Notes: a model not told the origin generated them from the letters alone. DNA of 25,579 nucleotides from an uncultured Eubacteriales bacterium (GCA_934454005.1 CAKSGI010000007.1:1-25579), one strand, 5' to 3'. Shown: positions 16,265 to 25,358, counted from the first letter of the stretch. Program-made: numbers and translations.

Positions 16265-16533
16265 TTATGAGTGCATAAATATAGTTATTTTTTGAGTTAA
16301 AAATCATTAGTACCGAATGTTTATTTTATGTGTATATTTGTGTAAGCAGTTTTAGTTTGATAAAAATAATTATATGTCAAATATTTATTTAGGGTAATAT
16401 TATGTATTGAGAAGGTAATAATGGCTCATAAATTTTTAGATTATGATTATTTTGCATTTGTTTAGGTAAAAATATTTTTAAAGGTGGTTTACAAAAATTT
16501 TAATACAATACAACAATTCGGAGAGTGGAAGAC
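16265..16533. other. Gene-poor AT-rich spacer between the nrdD promoter and mazF
   Basis: The whole gap from the nrdD start to mazF is about 360 bases. Beyond the nrdD promoter and NrdR boxes I see no gene of normal size, no antitoxin-like frame and no convincing promoter for mazF. The only open frame with a ribosome-binding site is a 14-codon one at 16421-16465 (AGAAGG, 5-nt gap, ATG; peptide MAHKFLDYDYFAFV). Its short length makes it no more than a candidate. Confidence 0.5.
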
Positions 16534-16905
16534 TTGAATATAAAGCGTGGAGATATTTTTTATGCTGACTTAAGTCCTGTAGTAGGATCAGAGCAGGGTG
16601 GAATAAGACCTGTTTTAATAGTTCAGAATGATATAGGAAATAGATTTAGTCCCACTGTTATAGCGGCAGCAATAACTAGTCAACATTCAAAGGCAAATTT
16701 GCCTACTCATATATATTTAAATGCGGATGGAAGTGGATTAGCTAAAAATTCTGTAGTTTTGCTGGAACAGATAAGGACTATAGATAAAAAGAGGCTTAAA
16801 GAAAAGATGGGGTGTTTAGATTATAATTCCATGAATAAGGTAGATCAAGCCTTGTCTATTAGCTTTGGACTTGGCGGAGATGACAATATAAGGGCAGCTA
16901 CATAG
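16534..16905 (+). CDS. ndoA: MazF/NdoA-family endoribonuclease toxin
   Basis: This 123-residue protein is strongly similar to Bacillus EndoA (NdoA), an mRNA interferase that cuts at specific short sequences. Near-identical motifs are [20 protein letters not shown] (2-21), [27 protein letters not shown] and [16 protein letters not shown]; the conserved Arg and Thr of PVLIVQND and AAITSQ are present. TTG at 16534 aligns with the family start and has GGAG 10 nt upstream; a GTG at 16525 is in frame but too close to the ribosome-binding site. The C-terminus is a few residues longer than EndoA. No antitoxin gene precedes it, unlike Bacillus ndoAI-ndoA. A strong terminator separates it from spoIIGA. 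Confidence 0.93.
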   Translation: MNIKRGDIFYADLSPVVGSEQGGIRPVLIVQNDIGNRFSPTVIAAAITSQHSKANLPTHIYLNADGSGLAKNSVVLLEQIRTIDKKRLKEKMGCLDYNSMNKVDQALSISFGLGGDDNIRAAT

Positions 16906-16928
16906 TTGTTCTCAAGGATATAAAAGTT

Positions 16929-16977
16929 AGCTGTATCACCATAAATTTAAGTTTTTGGTGGTGCAGTTATTTTTTTA
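16929..16977 (+). terminator. Intrinsic terminator after mazF/ndoA
   Basis: A 17-bp imperfect stem (arms 16929-16945 and 16952-16968, three G-U pairs and one mismatch) with a TTTAAG loop is followed by ATTTTTTT. Confidence 0.82.
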
Positions 16978-17014
16978 ATATGTAAATAAGAATTTATAAT
17001 TTTAAATTATATAG

Positions 17015-17058
17015 TCAGACATGTTATGACATAAATATTATAAATATAGTGAGATAAT
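17015..17058 (+). promoter_or_regulatory. Possible Spo0A-controlled spoIIG promoter with tandem 0A-like boxes
   Basis: TCAGACA (17015-17021) and TATGACA (17025-17031) each match 5 of 7 to the 0A box in reverse orientation (TTCGACA) and start exactly 10 bp apart, the register of tandem 0A boxes in Bacillus. The second overlaps an ATGACA -35 that is 21 bp from GATAAT (17053-17058), echoing the abnormally long 22-bp spacer of the Bacillus spoIIG promoter. Matches are weak individually. Confidence 0.4.
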
Positions 17059-17084
17059 AATTCTGCCCTTAGATTGGAGGAGAT

Positions 17085-17954
17085 ATGAGCCAAGTTATAT
17101 ATGTAGATGTTTTGATTTCAGTAAATCTTATTGTAAACTATTTTATTTTGTTATCAACAGCAGGACTTCTTAACTTTACTATAAAGAGAAGACGCATTTT
17201 TTTTGCCTCAGTTTTGGCAGCTATTTGCTCACTTTATATATTTGCTCCAAATATTAACTTTGTTTTGTCTTTTTTTATCAAAATTATTATGTCACTTTTA
17301 ATAGTTATTGTGGCATTTGGGGCTAAAGACAAAAGAAGAATATTAAAGTCACTAGCATGTTTTTATTCAAGTAATTTTGGGTTTTGCGGTATTATTTTTT
17401 GTTTTTGGTATATAATGTCGTCGGATAAGTTTATTGTGAAAAATGGAGTGGCATATATAGATATTTCTCCTTCGTTACTTTTAATTTTAACAGTTGTAAG
17501 TTACATAATATTTAGAGCAATTAATTTTATTGTGGGATCAAAGAAACCCCAAAATACTTTTTGCGAAATTAAATTAGAGAACGGTAATAACAGTTCAAAA
17601 ATAAGGGCAAAAATAGATACAGGAAATACTTTAAGAGAACCCTTTTCTAATATTCCTGTTATAGTTGCAGAGTATAAGTATATAAAGAATATAGTTCCAA
17701 AAGATTTTATAAAATTTTTTAATGGTTCAAATTTAATGTTAGCTGATAATTCTTATTTTAATAGAAATATTAGGATGGTTCCTTTTAACGTTATATCTAC
17801 TAAAGGGGTGCTTCCTGCATTTAAACCTGAAAAAATAACTATTTATGATGATAAATCTATTATAAAAAAAGAGGCTTACGTAGCTGTTTGTAATTCAGGT
17901 AATTTAGGCTCTGAGTTTGAAGCACTTTTAAATCCAGAGTTATTAGAAAAATAA
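17085..17954 (+). CDS. spoIIGA: Sporulation sigma-E factor processing peptidase SpoIIGA
   Basis: This 289-residue membrane protease cleaves pro-sigma-E in the mother cell in response to a forespore signal. The N-terminal half has five hydrophobic segments (starting [20 protein letters not shown]). The C-terminal half is an aspartic-protease-like domain with the catalytic motif [11 protein letters not shown] (Asp178) and, later, [24 protein letters not shown] precedes the ATG. It is 16 nt upstream of sigE, its substrate gene, in the conserved spoIIG operon. It is slightly shorter than Bacillus SpoIIGA (about 309 aa). Confidence 0.95.
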   Translation: MSQVIYVDVLISVNLIVNYFILLSTAGLLNFTIKRRRIFFASVLAAICSLYIFAPNINFVLSFFIKIIMSLLIVIVAFGAKDKRRILKSLACFYSSNFGFCGIIFCFWYIMSSDKFIVKNGVAYIDISPSLLLILTVVSYIIFRAINFIVGSKKPQNTFCEIKLENGNNSSKIRAKIDTGNTLREPFSNIPVIVAEYKYIKNIVPKDFIKFFNGSNLMLADNSYFNRNIRMVPFNVISTKGVLPAFKPEKITIYDDKSIIKKEAYVAVCNSGNLGSEFEALLNPELLEK

Positions 17955-17970
17955 TAGAAAGGGAGATAAA

Positions 17971-18696
17971 ATGAATAAGTTTTATTTGTTTTTTAGAAAA
18001 AAAGTAATTAATATCATTTTTTATTTTAAGAAAAAATTTATTATAAATGATATATATTATATAAATGGACCAGAAACTTTACCAGCACCTCTTACAAAAG
18101 AAGAAGAAGAAATTGTTATGAAAAAGATAGAAGAAGGAGAGGAAAATGCAAGAGAGCCTTTAATAACACATAATCTTAGATTGGTAGTTTACATAGCAAA
18201 AAAATTTGATGCAACAGGTGCAGGTGTAGAAGATTTAATTTCCATAGGAACTATTGGCCTTATTAAGGCGGTTAAGACATTTTGTCCATCTAGGAATATT
18301 AAACTAGCAACTTATGCTTCAAGATGCATAGAAAATGAAATTTTAATGTATCTTAGAAAAAGCTCACAATTAAAAAATGAAATGTCAATAGATGAACCAT
18401 TAAATATAGATTGGGATGGGAACGAACTTTTACTTTCGGATGTTTTAGGAAGTGAACATGATGTTGTTAATCATAGAATTGAGCAGGAAGTTGAGTGTAA
18501 TCTGCTTTTAAATGCAGTTAATAGATTATCAGAAAGAGAAAAAAAAATTATGCAAATGCGATTTGGGTTAGAAGGATATAAAGAACATACACAAAAAGAA
18601 GTAGCAGATTTATTGGGAATTTCTCAGTCGTACATATCAAGGTTAGAAAAGAGAATAATAGAAAGATTAAAAAAAGATTTAGAAAAAGTATATTAA
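17971..18696 (+). CDS. sigE: RNA polymerase sporulation sigma-E (pro-sigma-E)
   Basis: This 241-residue sigma-70-family factor controls early mother-cell genes. The basic, hydrophobic pro-sequence (1-29, [17 protein letters not shown]) ends at DIYYING, where Tyr29-Tyr30 matches the processing site known from Bacillus (Tyr27-Tyr28), so the pro-peptide is two residues longer. Region 2 shows [27 protein letters not shown] and [19 protein letters not shown]; the conserved [16 protein letters not shown] follows; region 4 has the [28 protein letters not shown] lies before the ATG. The operon with spoIIGA ends in the hairpin that overlaps sigG. Confidence 0.97.
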   Translation: MNKFYLFFRKKVINIIFYFKKKFIINDIYYINGPETLPAPLTKEEEEIVMKKIEEGEENAREPLITHNLRLVVYIAKKFDATGAGVEDLISIGTIGLIKAVKTFCPSRNIKLATYASRCIENEILMYLRKSSQLKNEMSIDEPLNIDWDGNELLLSDVLGSEHDVVNHRIEQEVECNLLLNAVNRLSEREKKIMQMRFGLEGYKEHTQKEVADLLGISQSYISRLEKRIIERLKKDLEKVY

Positions 18697-18716
18697 ACTT
18701 AAATAATTTAATATGA
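18688..18716 (+). promoter_or_regulatory. Possible forespore (sigma-F/G-like) promoter of sigG
   Basis: GTATA (18688-18692), 17 bp and AATATGA (18710-18716) resemble the sigma-G pattern GHATR / CATWHTA (-10: 5 of 7). The start point would fall near 18722-18724, at the outer edge of the hairpin 5' arm. Weak match in AT-rich DNA. Confidence 0.3.
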
Positions 18717-18720
18717 ATTA

Positions 18721-18781
18721 AAATCCCCTATTAAGCCAATACTTAAAACGTATAAGTTTTTTAAAAGAGGGGGATTTTTTT
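18721..18781 (+). terminator. Terminator/attenuator hairpin overlapping the sigG ribosome-binding site and start codon
   Basis: AAATCCCC (18721-18728) pairs perfectly with GGGGATTT (18770-18777); an inner hairpin ACTTA / TAAGT (18741-18745, 18753-18757) can also form. The 3' arm contains the sigG Shine-Dalgarno GAGGGGG (18767-18773) and is followed by a run of seven T (18775-18781) that includes the first two bases of the sigG TTG start codon. Confidence 0.75.
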
Positions 18782-19553
18782 GCAGTATAATAAAGTTAAA
18801 ATTTGCGGAGTAAATACATCTAAATTAGAAGTTTTAAAAGAATCTGAAAAAATGGAATTGCTAAAAAGGATAAAAGATGGAGATAATGATGCAAGAGAAA
18901 AGTTGATAAATGGTAATTTAAGGTTAGTTTTAAGTGTTATCCAAAGATTTACAAATCGAGGAGAAAATTTGGATGATCTGTTTCAGGTGGGGTGTATAGG
19001 CCTTATAAAGTCGATAGATAATTTTGATATAAGTCATAATGTAAGATTTTCAACTTATGCGGTTCCTATGATAATAGGTGAAATAAGAAGATATCTAAGG
19101 GACAATAATTCTATTAGAGTTAGCAGATCTATGAGAGATATAGCATATAAAGCTATGCAGGCTAAGGAAAAGATGATTGCTCAAAATAATAGTGAACCAA
19201 CTATAGAAGAGATAGCAAAGGAATTGGGAATACCAAAAGAAAATGTAGTTTTATCTTTAGAGGCTATAATAGAACCAGTTTCTCTTTATGAGCCAGTATT
19301 TTCAGATGGAAATGATACAATATATGTTATGGATCAAGTAGGAGATAAGAATGATGATAAAAATTGGTTAGATGAGATTTCTCTTAAAGAGTCTATAAAA
19401 GAACTCGACGAAAGAGAAAAAAGAATACTTTCATTGAGATTTTTTACAGGCAAAACACAGATGGAAGTGGCAGAAGAAATAGGGATTAGCCAGGCGCAGG
19501 TATCGAGGCTTGAAAAGGGAGTTTTAGATAAAATAAAAAAAAGGCTAGGATAA
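18780..19553 (+). CDS. sigG: RNA polymerase sporulation sigma-G
   Basis: This 257-residue late-forespore sigma factor aligns with Bacillus SigG from its first residues (NKVKICGVNTSKLEVL). Region 2 contains GNLRLVLSVIQRF, LDDLFQVGCIGLIKSIDNF and STYAVPMIIGEIRRYLRDN; region 3 has RVSRSMRDIAYKAMQ; region 4 ends in QMEVAEEIGISQAQVSRLEK. The start must be the TTG at 18780: the conserved N-terminus begins immediately after it, no ATG is near, and GAGGGGG is 6 nt upstream. That signal is locked in the hairpin at 18721-18781, so sigE readthrough RNA should translate it poorly. It follows sigE by 83 nt. Confidence 0.97.
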   Translation: MQYNKVKICGVNTSKLEVLKESEKMELLKRIKDGDNDAREKLINGNLRLVLSVIQRFTNRGENLDDLFQVGCIGLIKSIDNFDISHNVRFSTYAVPMIIGEIRRYLRDNNSIRVSRSMRDIAYKAMQAKEKMIAQNNSEPTIEEIAKELGIPKENVVLSLEAIIEPVSLYEPVFSDGNDTIYVMDQVGDKNDDKNWLDEISLKESIKELDEREKRILSLRFFTGKTQMEVAEEIGISQAQVSRLEKGVLDKIKKRLG

Positions 19554-19556
19554 AAT

Positions 19557-19613
19557 CAAGATCCCTCTTAAATTACTTAAAAGGTGTAATTAAGTAAATT
19601 TAAGAGGGTCTTG
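19557..19613. terminator. Long imperfect hairpin between sigG and tgt
   Basis: CAAGA-T-CCCTCTTAAATT-ACTTA pairs with the complementary arm 19591-19613 over about 22 bp with two single-base bulges and an 11-nt loop. It starts 4 nt after the sigG stop. Neither side has a clean T-tract (plus tail TTGAAAAAAT), so it is a likely but non-canonical bidirectional terminator. Confidence 0.6.
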
Positions 19614-19667
19614 AAAAAATATTGAAGTTTAGTGTTTTTAATATCTGACAATAGAGCTATAGAAATT

Positions 19668-20801
<1,134 letters not shown>

Positions 20802-20824
20802 TTATCATTCCTTTGATATTAAAT

Positions 20825-21850
20825 TTAATATATGATCATTGCATCTCCAAAGCTAAAGAATCTATACTTTTCTTCAACAGCTATTTTATATGCATTCATA
20901 GTATTTTTGTATCCGGCGAAGGCTGATACAAGCATGATTAGTGTGCTTTCTGGTAGATGAAAATTTGTTATTAAGCCATCTAAAACTTTGAAGTTATATC
21001 CGGGGTAGATAAAAATATCCGTGTAACCACTGCTTTGGCAGATTTTATTTTCTTTTTTATAAACAGATTCAATAGTTCTACAACTGGTAGTACCTACAGC
21101 AAAAACTTTATTACCATTTTTTTTAGTTTTATTTATAAGGTCTGCAGTTTTTTTAGGCATTTCATAATGTTCTGAGTGCATATGATGTAAAGAGATTTCA
21201 GATACTTTTACAGGTCTAAATGTTCCAAGGCCGACATGTAAAGTTACAAAACCTATATTAATCCCTTTATCTCGAGCCTTTTGTAATAATTCTTGAGTAA
21301 AGTGTAAACCTGCGGTTGGTGCGGCAGCGGATCCTGGGGTTTTTGAATAGACAGTTTGATATCTTTCTTTGTCTTCTAATTTTTTTGTAATATAGTGTGG
21401 TAATGGCATTTGTCCTATTTTATCTAAAACAGAATAAAAATTACCTTTATATGTAAATTTTACTATTCTATTTCCTGATTCAGTTATTTCTAGTATTTCT
21501 GCCTTTAGAGTTTCATTACCAAAATTAAACTTTGTTCCAGGCTTGGCTCTTTTTCCTGGTCCTGCCAGAACTTCCCATATATCATTTTCTTTTTGATTTA
21601 GTAATAAAAATTCAACTCTAGCTCCTGTATATTCTTTTATTCCATAAATTCGTGCTGGAAGAACCCTTGAATTGTTTAATATTAGGCAGTCCCCGGGGTT
21701 TATATAATCAAGAACATCGTAAAAATATTTATGATCTATTTTTCCACTATTTTTGTTCAGTGCCATTAATTTAGAATGGTCTCTTTCTTTTAAGGGTGTT
21801 TGTGCAATAAGATTTTCTGGCAAATTATAATTAAAATCACTTGTTTTCAT
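20825..21850 (-). CDS. queA: S-adenosylmethionine:tRNA ribosyltransferase-isomerase
   Basis: This 341-residue enzyme adds the cyclopentene precursor to 7-aminomethyl-7-deazaguanine in tRNA, making epoxyqueuosine right after the Tgt step. Family signatures are [20 protein letters not shown] (6-25), [11 protein letters not shown], the SAM/substrate motif [21 protein letters not shown]-like [11 protein letters not shown] and [26 protein letters not shown] precedes the ATG. First gene of queA-tgt; divergent from asd. Confidence 0.97.
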   Translation of the reverse strand: MKTSDFNYNLPENLIAQTPLKERDHSKLMALNKNSGKIDHKYFYDVLDYINPGDCLILNNSRVLPARIYGIKEYTGARVEFLLLNQKENDIWEVLAGPGKRAKPGTKFNFGNETLKAEILEITESGNRIVKFTYKGNFYSVLDKIGQMPLPHYITKKLEDKERYQTVYSKTPGSAAAPTAGLHFTQELLQKARDKGINIGFVTLHVGLGTFRPVKVSEISLHHMHSEHYEMPKKTADLINKTKKNGNKVFAVGTTSCRTIESVYKKENKICQSSGYTDIFIYPGYNFKVLDGLITNFHLPESTLIMLVSAFAGYKNTMNAYKIAVEEKYRFFSFGDAMIIY

Positions 21851-21878
21851 TAATAAACTCCTAAAAAAATTAATATGT

Positions 21879-21907
21879 TTGACAGTATATTGTGCAAATG
21901 TTATATT
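21879..21907 (+). promoter_or_regulatory. Sigma-A promoter of the asd-dapA-dapB operon
   Basis: TTGACA (21879-21884), 17-bp spacer, TATATT (21902-21907). The leader would be about 107 nt. I looked for a lysine riboswitch or T-box in it and saw neither; it is too short and too AT-rich. Confidence 0.6.
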
Positions 21908-21946
21908 ACTTTATAGATGCATATAAGAATATAATTCATTAAATTT

Positions 21947-21975
21947 ATTATATTTTATTATAATAATATTTTCAA
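21947..21975 (-). promoter_or_regulatory. Sigma-A promoter of queA-tgt
   Basis: On the minus strand TTGAAA (21975-21970), 17 bp, TATAAT (21952-21947). It lies inside the asd leader, so the divergent transcripts overlap. No preQ1 riboswitch was recognised in the queA leader. Confidence 0.55.
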
Positions 21976-22020
21976 CTGCTTATAATATTTAATTTTACAA
22001 ATTGAGAGGTAGAATAGCAT

Positions 22021-23100
22021 ATGAGAACTTATAGAGTTGGCATTATTGGAGCAACCGGGATGGTTGGGCAAAGATTTGTAACACTTCTTAAAAATCATCC
22101 ATGGTTTAAAATTACAGCTTTAGCAGCAAGTCATCATTCTGCGGGAAAAACATATGAAGAAGCAGTATTAACAAAATGGTCAATGAACGAGGATATATCA
22201 ATGAATGTTAAGAACATGATTGTGCTTGATGCAAATGAGGACATAAAAAAAATAGTTTCACAAGTGGATTTTGTATTTTGCGCAGTTGACATGGAGAAAG
22301 AGGACATAAAGAAATTAGAAGAAAAATATGCAAGACTTGAATGTCCGGTAATATCTAATAATAGTGCACACAGATTTACGGAAGATGTTCCAATGATTAT
22401 TCCTGAAATAAACGCTGATCACGCTAAGATTATAGATGTTCAGAAGAAAAGGTTAAATACTAAAAAGGGATTTGTTGCGGTTAAGTCGAACTGTTCTTTA
22501 CAAAGTTATGTTCCAGCGGTACATCCCTTAATGGATTTGGGAGTAACGAAAGTTTTAGCTTGCACATATCAAGCAATATCTGGGGCAGGAAAAACATTTA
22601 AGACCTGGCCGGAGATGATTGATAATATAATACCATTTATAAGTGGAGAAGAAGAAAAATCAGAAATAGAACCTCTAAAAATATGGGGACATATTGATAA
22701 TGATAGAATAGTTAATGCTAAATTACCTAATATTACATCCCAGTGCATTAGAGTACCTATTAGCGATGGTCATACAGCTGCTGTATTTGTATCTTTTAAT
22801 GAGAAAGTGTCAAATGAAACTATAATAAAAAGATGGAAGAGTTATAAGGGAAAAGCACAAAAGTTAAATTTACCAAGTGCACCAAAACAATTTTTGAATT
22901 ATTTTGAAGAAGATGATAGACCACAAATAAGATTGGATAGAAATTTGGAAAATGGAATGGCTATTTCTATTGGTAGACTGAGAAAAGATAATCAATATGA
23001 TATAAAATTTGTATGCATGTCGCACAATACTTTAAGAGGAGCAGCAGGTGGAGCTGTTTTATTGGCTGAGTTATTATGCGCTGAGGGATATATATCGTAA
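22021..23100 (+). CDS. asd: Aspartate-semialdehyde dehydrogenase, archaeal/fungal-type
   Basis: This 359-residue NADP-dependent enzyme reduces aspartyl phosphate to aspartate semialdehyde, the branch point to lysine/diaminopimelate and threonine/methionine. GIIGATGMVGQ (7-17) is the nucleotide loop; the nucleophile is Cys158 in KSNCSLQSYVPAVHPL; QAISGAG and RVPISDGHTAAV (His251) complete the site. The length, the QAISGAGKTFKTWPEMIDNI segment and the C-terminus AAGGAVLLAELLCAEGYI match the archaeal/fungal subgroup rather than the E. coli or Bacillus type. First gene of asd-dapA-dapB-ACT, 26 nt before dapA. Confidence 0.95.
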   Translation: MRTYRVGIIGATGMVGQRFVTLLKNHPWFKITALAASHHSAGKTYEEAVLTKWSMNEDISMNVKNMIVLDANEDIKKIVSQVDFVFCAVDMEKEDIKKLEEKYARLECPVISNNSAHRFTEDVPMIIPEINADHAKIIDVQKKRLNTKKGFVAVKSNCSLQSYVPAVHPLMDLGVTKVLACTYQAISGAGKTFKTWPEMIDNIIPFISGEEEKSEIEPLKIWGHIDNDRIVNAKLPNITSQCIRVPISDGHTAAVFVSFNEKVSNETIIKRWKSYKGKAQKLNLPSAPKQFLNYFEEDDRPQIRLDRNLENGMAISIGRLRKDNQYDIKFVCMSHNTLRGAAGGAVLLAELLCAEGYIS

Positions 23101-23126
23101 TAACAAATATAATAGGGGGCGTTTAT

Positions 23127-24014
23127 ATGAAAAAAGCGATATTTGAAGGTTCAGGTGTAGCAATTGTAACACCTATGAATAGTGATGGAACAGTAAATTA
23201 TAAGGTTTTCGATGAACTTATTGAATTTCATATAAAAAATAAGACAGATGCAATTGTTGTATGTGGTACAACTGGAGAATCACCGACTTTAGAGTATGAA
23301 GAACATTGTGAGTTAATAAGACATTGTGTTAAAAGTGTTGCCAAAAGAATTCCGGTTATTGCAGGCACTGGAAGTAATGACACAAAGCATGCTTTAGAAC
23401 TTTCCCTAGAAGCACAAAAAGCAGGTGTAGATGCCATATTATCTGTTACTCCCTATTATAATAAGGCCTCACAAAGTGGACTTATAAAACATTATACTTA
23501 TATTGCTGATGGTATAGATTTACCAATAATACTTTACAATGTGCCATCGAGAACAGGTTGCAATATAAAACCAGAAACTTATTTTGAACTTTCTAAACAT
23601 CCTAATATTGTTGGAATAAAAGAAGCTAATGGAGATGTTTCTTCAGTTTTGAAAACTATAAGCCTATGTAGAGATAATATTGTTATATATTCAGGAAACG
23701 ATGAACAATCAATTCCTATAATGGCATTAGGAGGAAAAGGGGTTATATCTGTGTTTGCAAATATTTGTCCAGATATAATGCATGATATATGTTATAAATA
23801 TTTAAATGGATATATTAAGGAGAGTTTAGAGATTCAGAAAAAGTATTATAAACTTTTATCAACGTTATTTTTAGACATTAATCCTATACCAGTAAAGGAA
23901 GCGGTAAATCTTTTGGGGTTTAAATGTGGTAAGTGTAGGTTACCTCTTGATACTTTGAATATGGATAAATTAGATATATTAAAAAACATAATGAAAGAAT
24001 ATAATTTAATATAA
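23127..24014 (+). CDS. dapA: 4-hydroxy-tetrahydrodipicolinate synthase
   Basis: This 295-residue TIM-barrel aldolase condenses pyruvate and aspartate semialdehyde, the first committed step to diaminopimelate, lysine and dipicolinate. The Schiff-base Lys165 (IVGIKEANGD), Tyr137 (ILYNVPSRTG) and Thr48-Thr49 (CGTTGESPT) are all present. AGGGGGC precedes the ATG. It lies between asd and dapB with short gaps, a co-transcribed pathway operon. In a spore former it also feeds dipicolinic acid synthesis. Confidence 0.97.
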   Translation: MKKAIFEGSGVAIVTPMNSDGTVNYKVFDELIEFHIKNKTDAIVVCGTTGESPTLEYEEHCELIRHCVKSVAKRIPVIAGTGSNDTKHALELSLEAQKAGVDAILSVTPYYNKASQSGLIKHYTYIADGIDLPIILYNVPSRTGCNIKPETYFELSKHPNIVGIKEANGDVSSVLKTISLCRDNIVIYSGNDEQSIPIMALGGKGVISVFANICPDIMHDICYKYLNGYIKESLEIQKKYYKLLSTLFLDINPIPVKEAVNLLGFKCGKCRLPLDTLNMDKLDILKNIMKEYNLI

Positions 24015-24035
24015 AATTTGTTCGGAGGAAGCTAA

Positions 24036-24791
24036 ATGATAAGGATTTTATTGAGTGGTTGCAATGGTAAAATGGGTAATGTTATATCGAGGGCTGTGCT
24101 GAAAAGAGATGATTGCAAAATAGTTGCAGGGATAGATATCAATAATGAAGAAAATGATAATTTTGCGGTTTTTGATTCTCCAGAAAGAGTAAATGTAGAA
24201 GCGGACGTAATAATAGATTTTTCTAACCCTAAGGCTTTTGAGTCGCTTTTGTCTTTTGCTATAGATAAAAAACTTCCTGTTGTTTTTTGTACAACAGGTT
24301 TTTCAAAGGATCAGGTAAAAAAGATAAAAGATTCATCGAAATTAATACCTATATTTTATTCTAGAAATATGTCTTTAGGAATAAATTTAATTATCGAACT
24401 CTCTAAAAGGGCAATGAACGTATTGGGAGATAATTTTGATGTTGAAATAATAGAAAAGCATCATAATCAAAAAATAGATGCACCAAGTGGTACGGCACTG
24501 ATGATAGCAGATGAAATTGCAGCTGAGTCAAAAAATAATTTAGATTATGTTTATGATAGACGATCGTATAGAAAATCTAGATCTAAAAATGAGATAGGGA
24601 TACATTCGATAAGAGGCGGGACTATAGTTGGAGATCATGAAATAATTTTTGCAGGACATGATGAGATTGTGAAAATTTCTCATTCAGCTCAATCTAAAGA
24701 AGTGTTTGCATTGGGCTCAATAAATGCAGCTATATTTATATGTAAAAAACCCGCATCATTGTATAACATGTCTGATTTACTTGATGAGTAG
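24036..24791 (+). CDS. dapB: 4-hydroxy-tetrahydrodipicolinate reductase
   Basis: This 251-residue NAD(P)H-dependent reductase follows DapA in the pathway. The N-terminal Rossmann loop is SGCNGKMGNV (7-16); the catalytic motif EKHHNQKIDAPSGTA holds His142, His143 and Lys146; FCTTGFS at 84-90 is the cofactor-site loop. GGAGG lies 8 nt before the ATG. It is 21 nt after dapA and 15 nt before the ACT-domain gene. Confidence 0.97.
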   Translation: MIRILLSGCNGKMGNVISRAVLKRDDCKIVAGIDINNEENDNFAVFDSPERVNVEADVIIDFSNPKAFESLLSFAIDKKLPVVFCTTGFSKDQVKKIKDSSKLIPIFYSRNMSLGINLIIELSKRAMNVLGDNFDVEIIEKHHNQKIDAPSGTALMIADEIAAESKNNLDYVYDRRSYRKSRSKNEIGIHSIRGGTIVGDHEIIFAGHDEIVKISHSAQSKEVFALGSINAAIFICKKPASLYNMSDLLDE

Positions 24792-24806
24792 AGGAGATTA
24801 TTAATT

Positions 24807-25268
24807 ATGGAAAATATATCTAGAATAAAGGTGGACGATAATGTAACATTAATAACCATGCATAATATACCGTTAGACATGGAATTTATAGCAAAGATAT
24901 TTGAAAACATTGCTATTATGAACATAAATATTGATATGATTTCAATATCACCATCTCAGGGATTGTTAACTAGTCTTTCGTTTACAGTTAAGGATAATGA
25001 GCTAGTAAAAGTTTTGAATTATACATCTACAATAAGAAAAAAATTTGATGAAATCAGTTCTTCTGTAAGTAGTGGTAACTGCAAAATAACTATAATAGAT
25101 AATAGAATGATAGATTGCCCAGGGTTTGCAGCTAAAATTTTCAAATCGGTTGCAAAATCTAAAACTGATTTAAGGATAATAACAACATCTATAGACGAAA
25201 TAGCTATACTTACAACAAAGGCTGATTGTGAAAATACAATAAAGAGAATTGAATCTATATTAAAATAA
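24807..25268 (+). CDS. Stand-alone double ACT-domain protein resembling the aspartokinase regulatory region
   Basis: This 153-residue protein has two ACT-like halves (about 11-75 and 93-152) and no kinase domain. The pattern (LITMHNIPLDMEFIAKIFEN, NINIDMISISPS, then CPGFAAKIFKSVAKSKTDLR, IITTSIDEIAILT) follows the C-terminal regulatory part of aspartate kinases, where ACT domains bind lysine or threonine. Position at the end of asd-dapA-dapB suggests it senses a product of this pathway, possibly regulating an aspartokinase encoded elsewhere; that is inference. GGAG precedes the ATG. Closed by the terminator at 25273-25308. Confidence 0.85.
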   Translation: MENISRIKVDDNVTLITMHNIPLDMEFIAKIFENIAIMNINIDMISISPSQGLLTSLSFTVKDNELVKVLNYTSTIRKKFDEISSSVSSGNCKITIIDNRMIDCPGFAAKIFKSVAKSKTDLRIITTSIDEIAILTTKADCENTIKRIESILK

Positions 25269-25272
25269 TTTT

Positions 25273-25308
25273 AAGGCGTCTAGTGCTGATTGCATTGACG
25301 TCTTTTAA
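25273..25308 (+). terminator. Intrinsic terminator of the asd-dapA-dapB-ACT operon
   Basis: AAGGCGTC pairs with GACGTCTT (one G-U), then a bulged T and an inner 5-bp stem AGTGC / GCATT with a TGATT loop; a short T-rich tail follows. Confidence 0.72.
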
Positions 25309-25329
25309 TATTTAATTAGAGTCAAAAGC

Positions 25330-25358
25330 TTTACATAAGCTTTCCTTTATTGTAAAAT
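25330..25358 (+). promoter_or_regulatory. Putative sigma-A promoter of pyrH
   Basis: TTTACA (25330-25335), 17 bp, TAAAAT (25353-25358); both hexamers are 5 of 6. It lies just after the previous operon's terminator and 29 nt before the start codon. Confidence 0.55.

Noticed and set aside
18750..18779. GTATA with GGGGATTTTT 15 bp downstream, resembling a sigma-F promoter for sigG
   Set aside because: The transcription start would fall after the sigG start codon, so the transcript could not encode the conserved N-terminus.
21908..22020. Possible lysine riboswitch or T-box in the asd leader
   Set aside because: The leader is about 107 nt and almost all A/T, with none of the conserved elements of either class.
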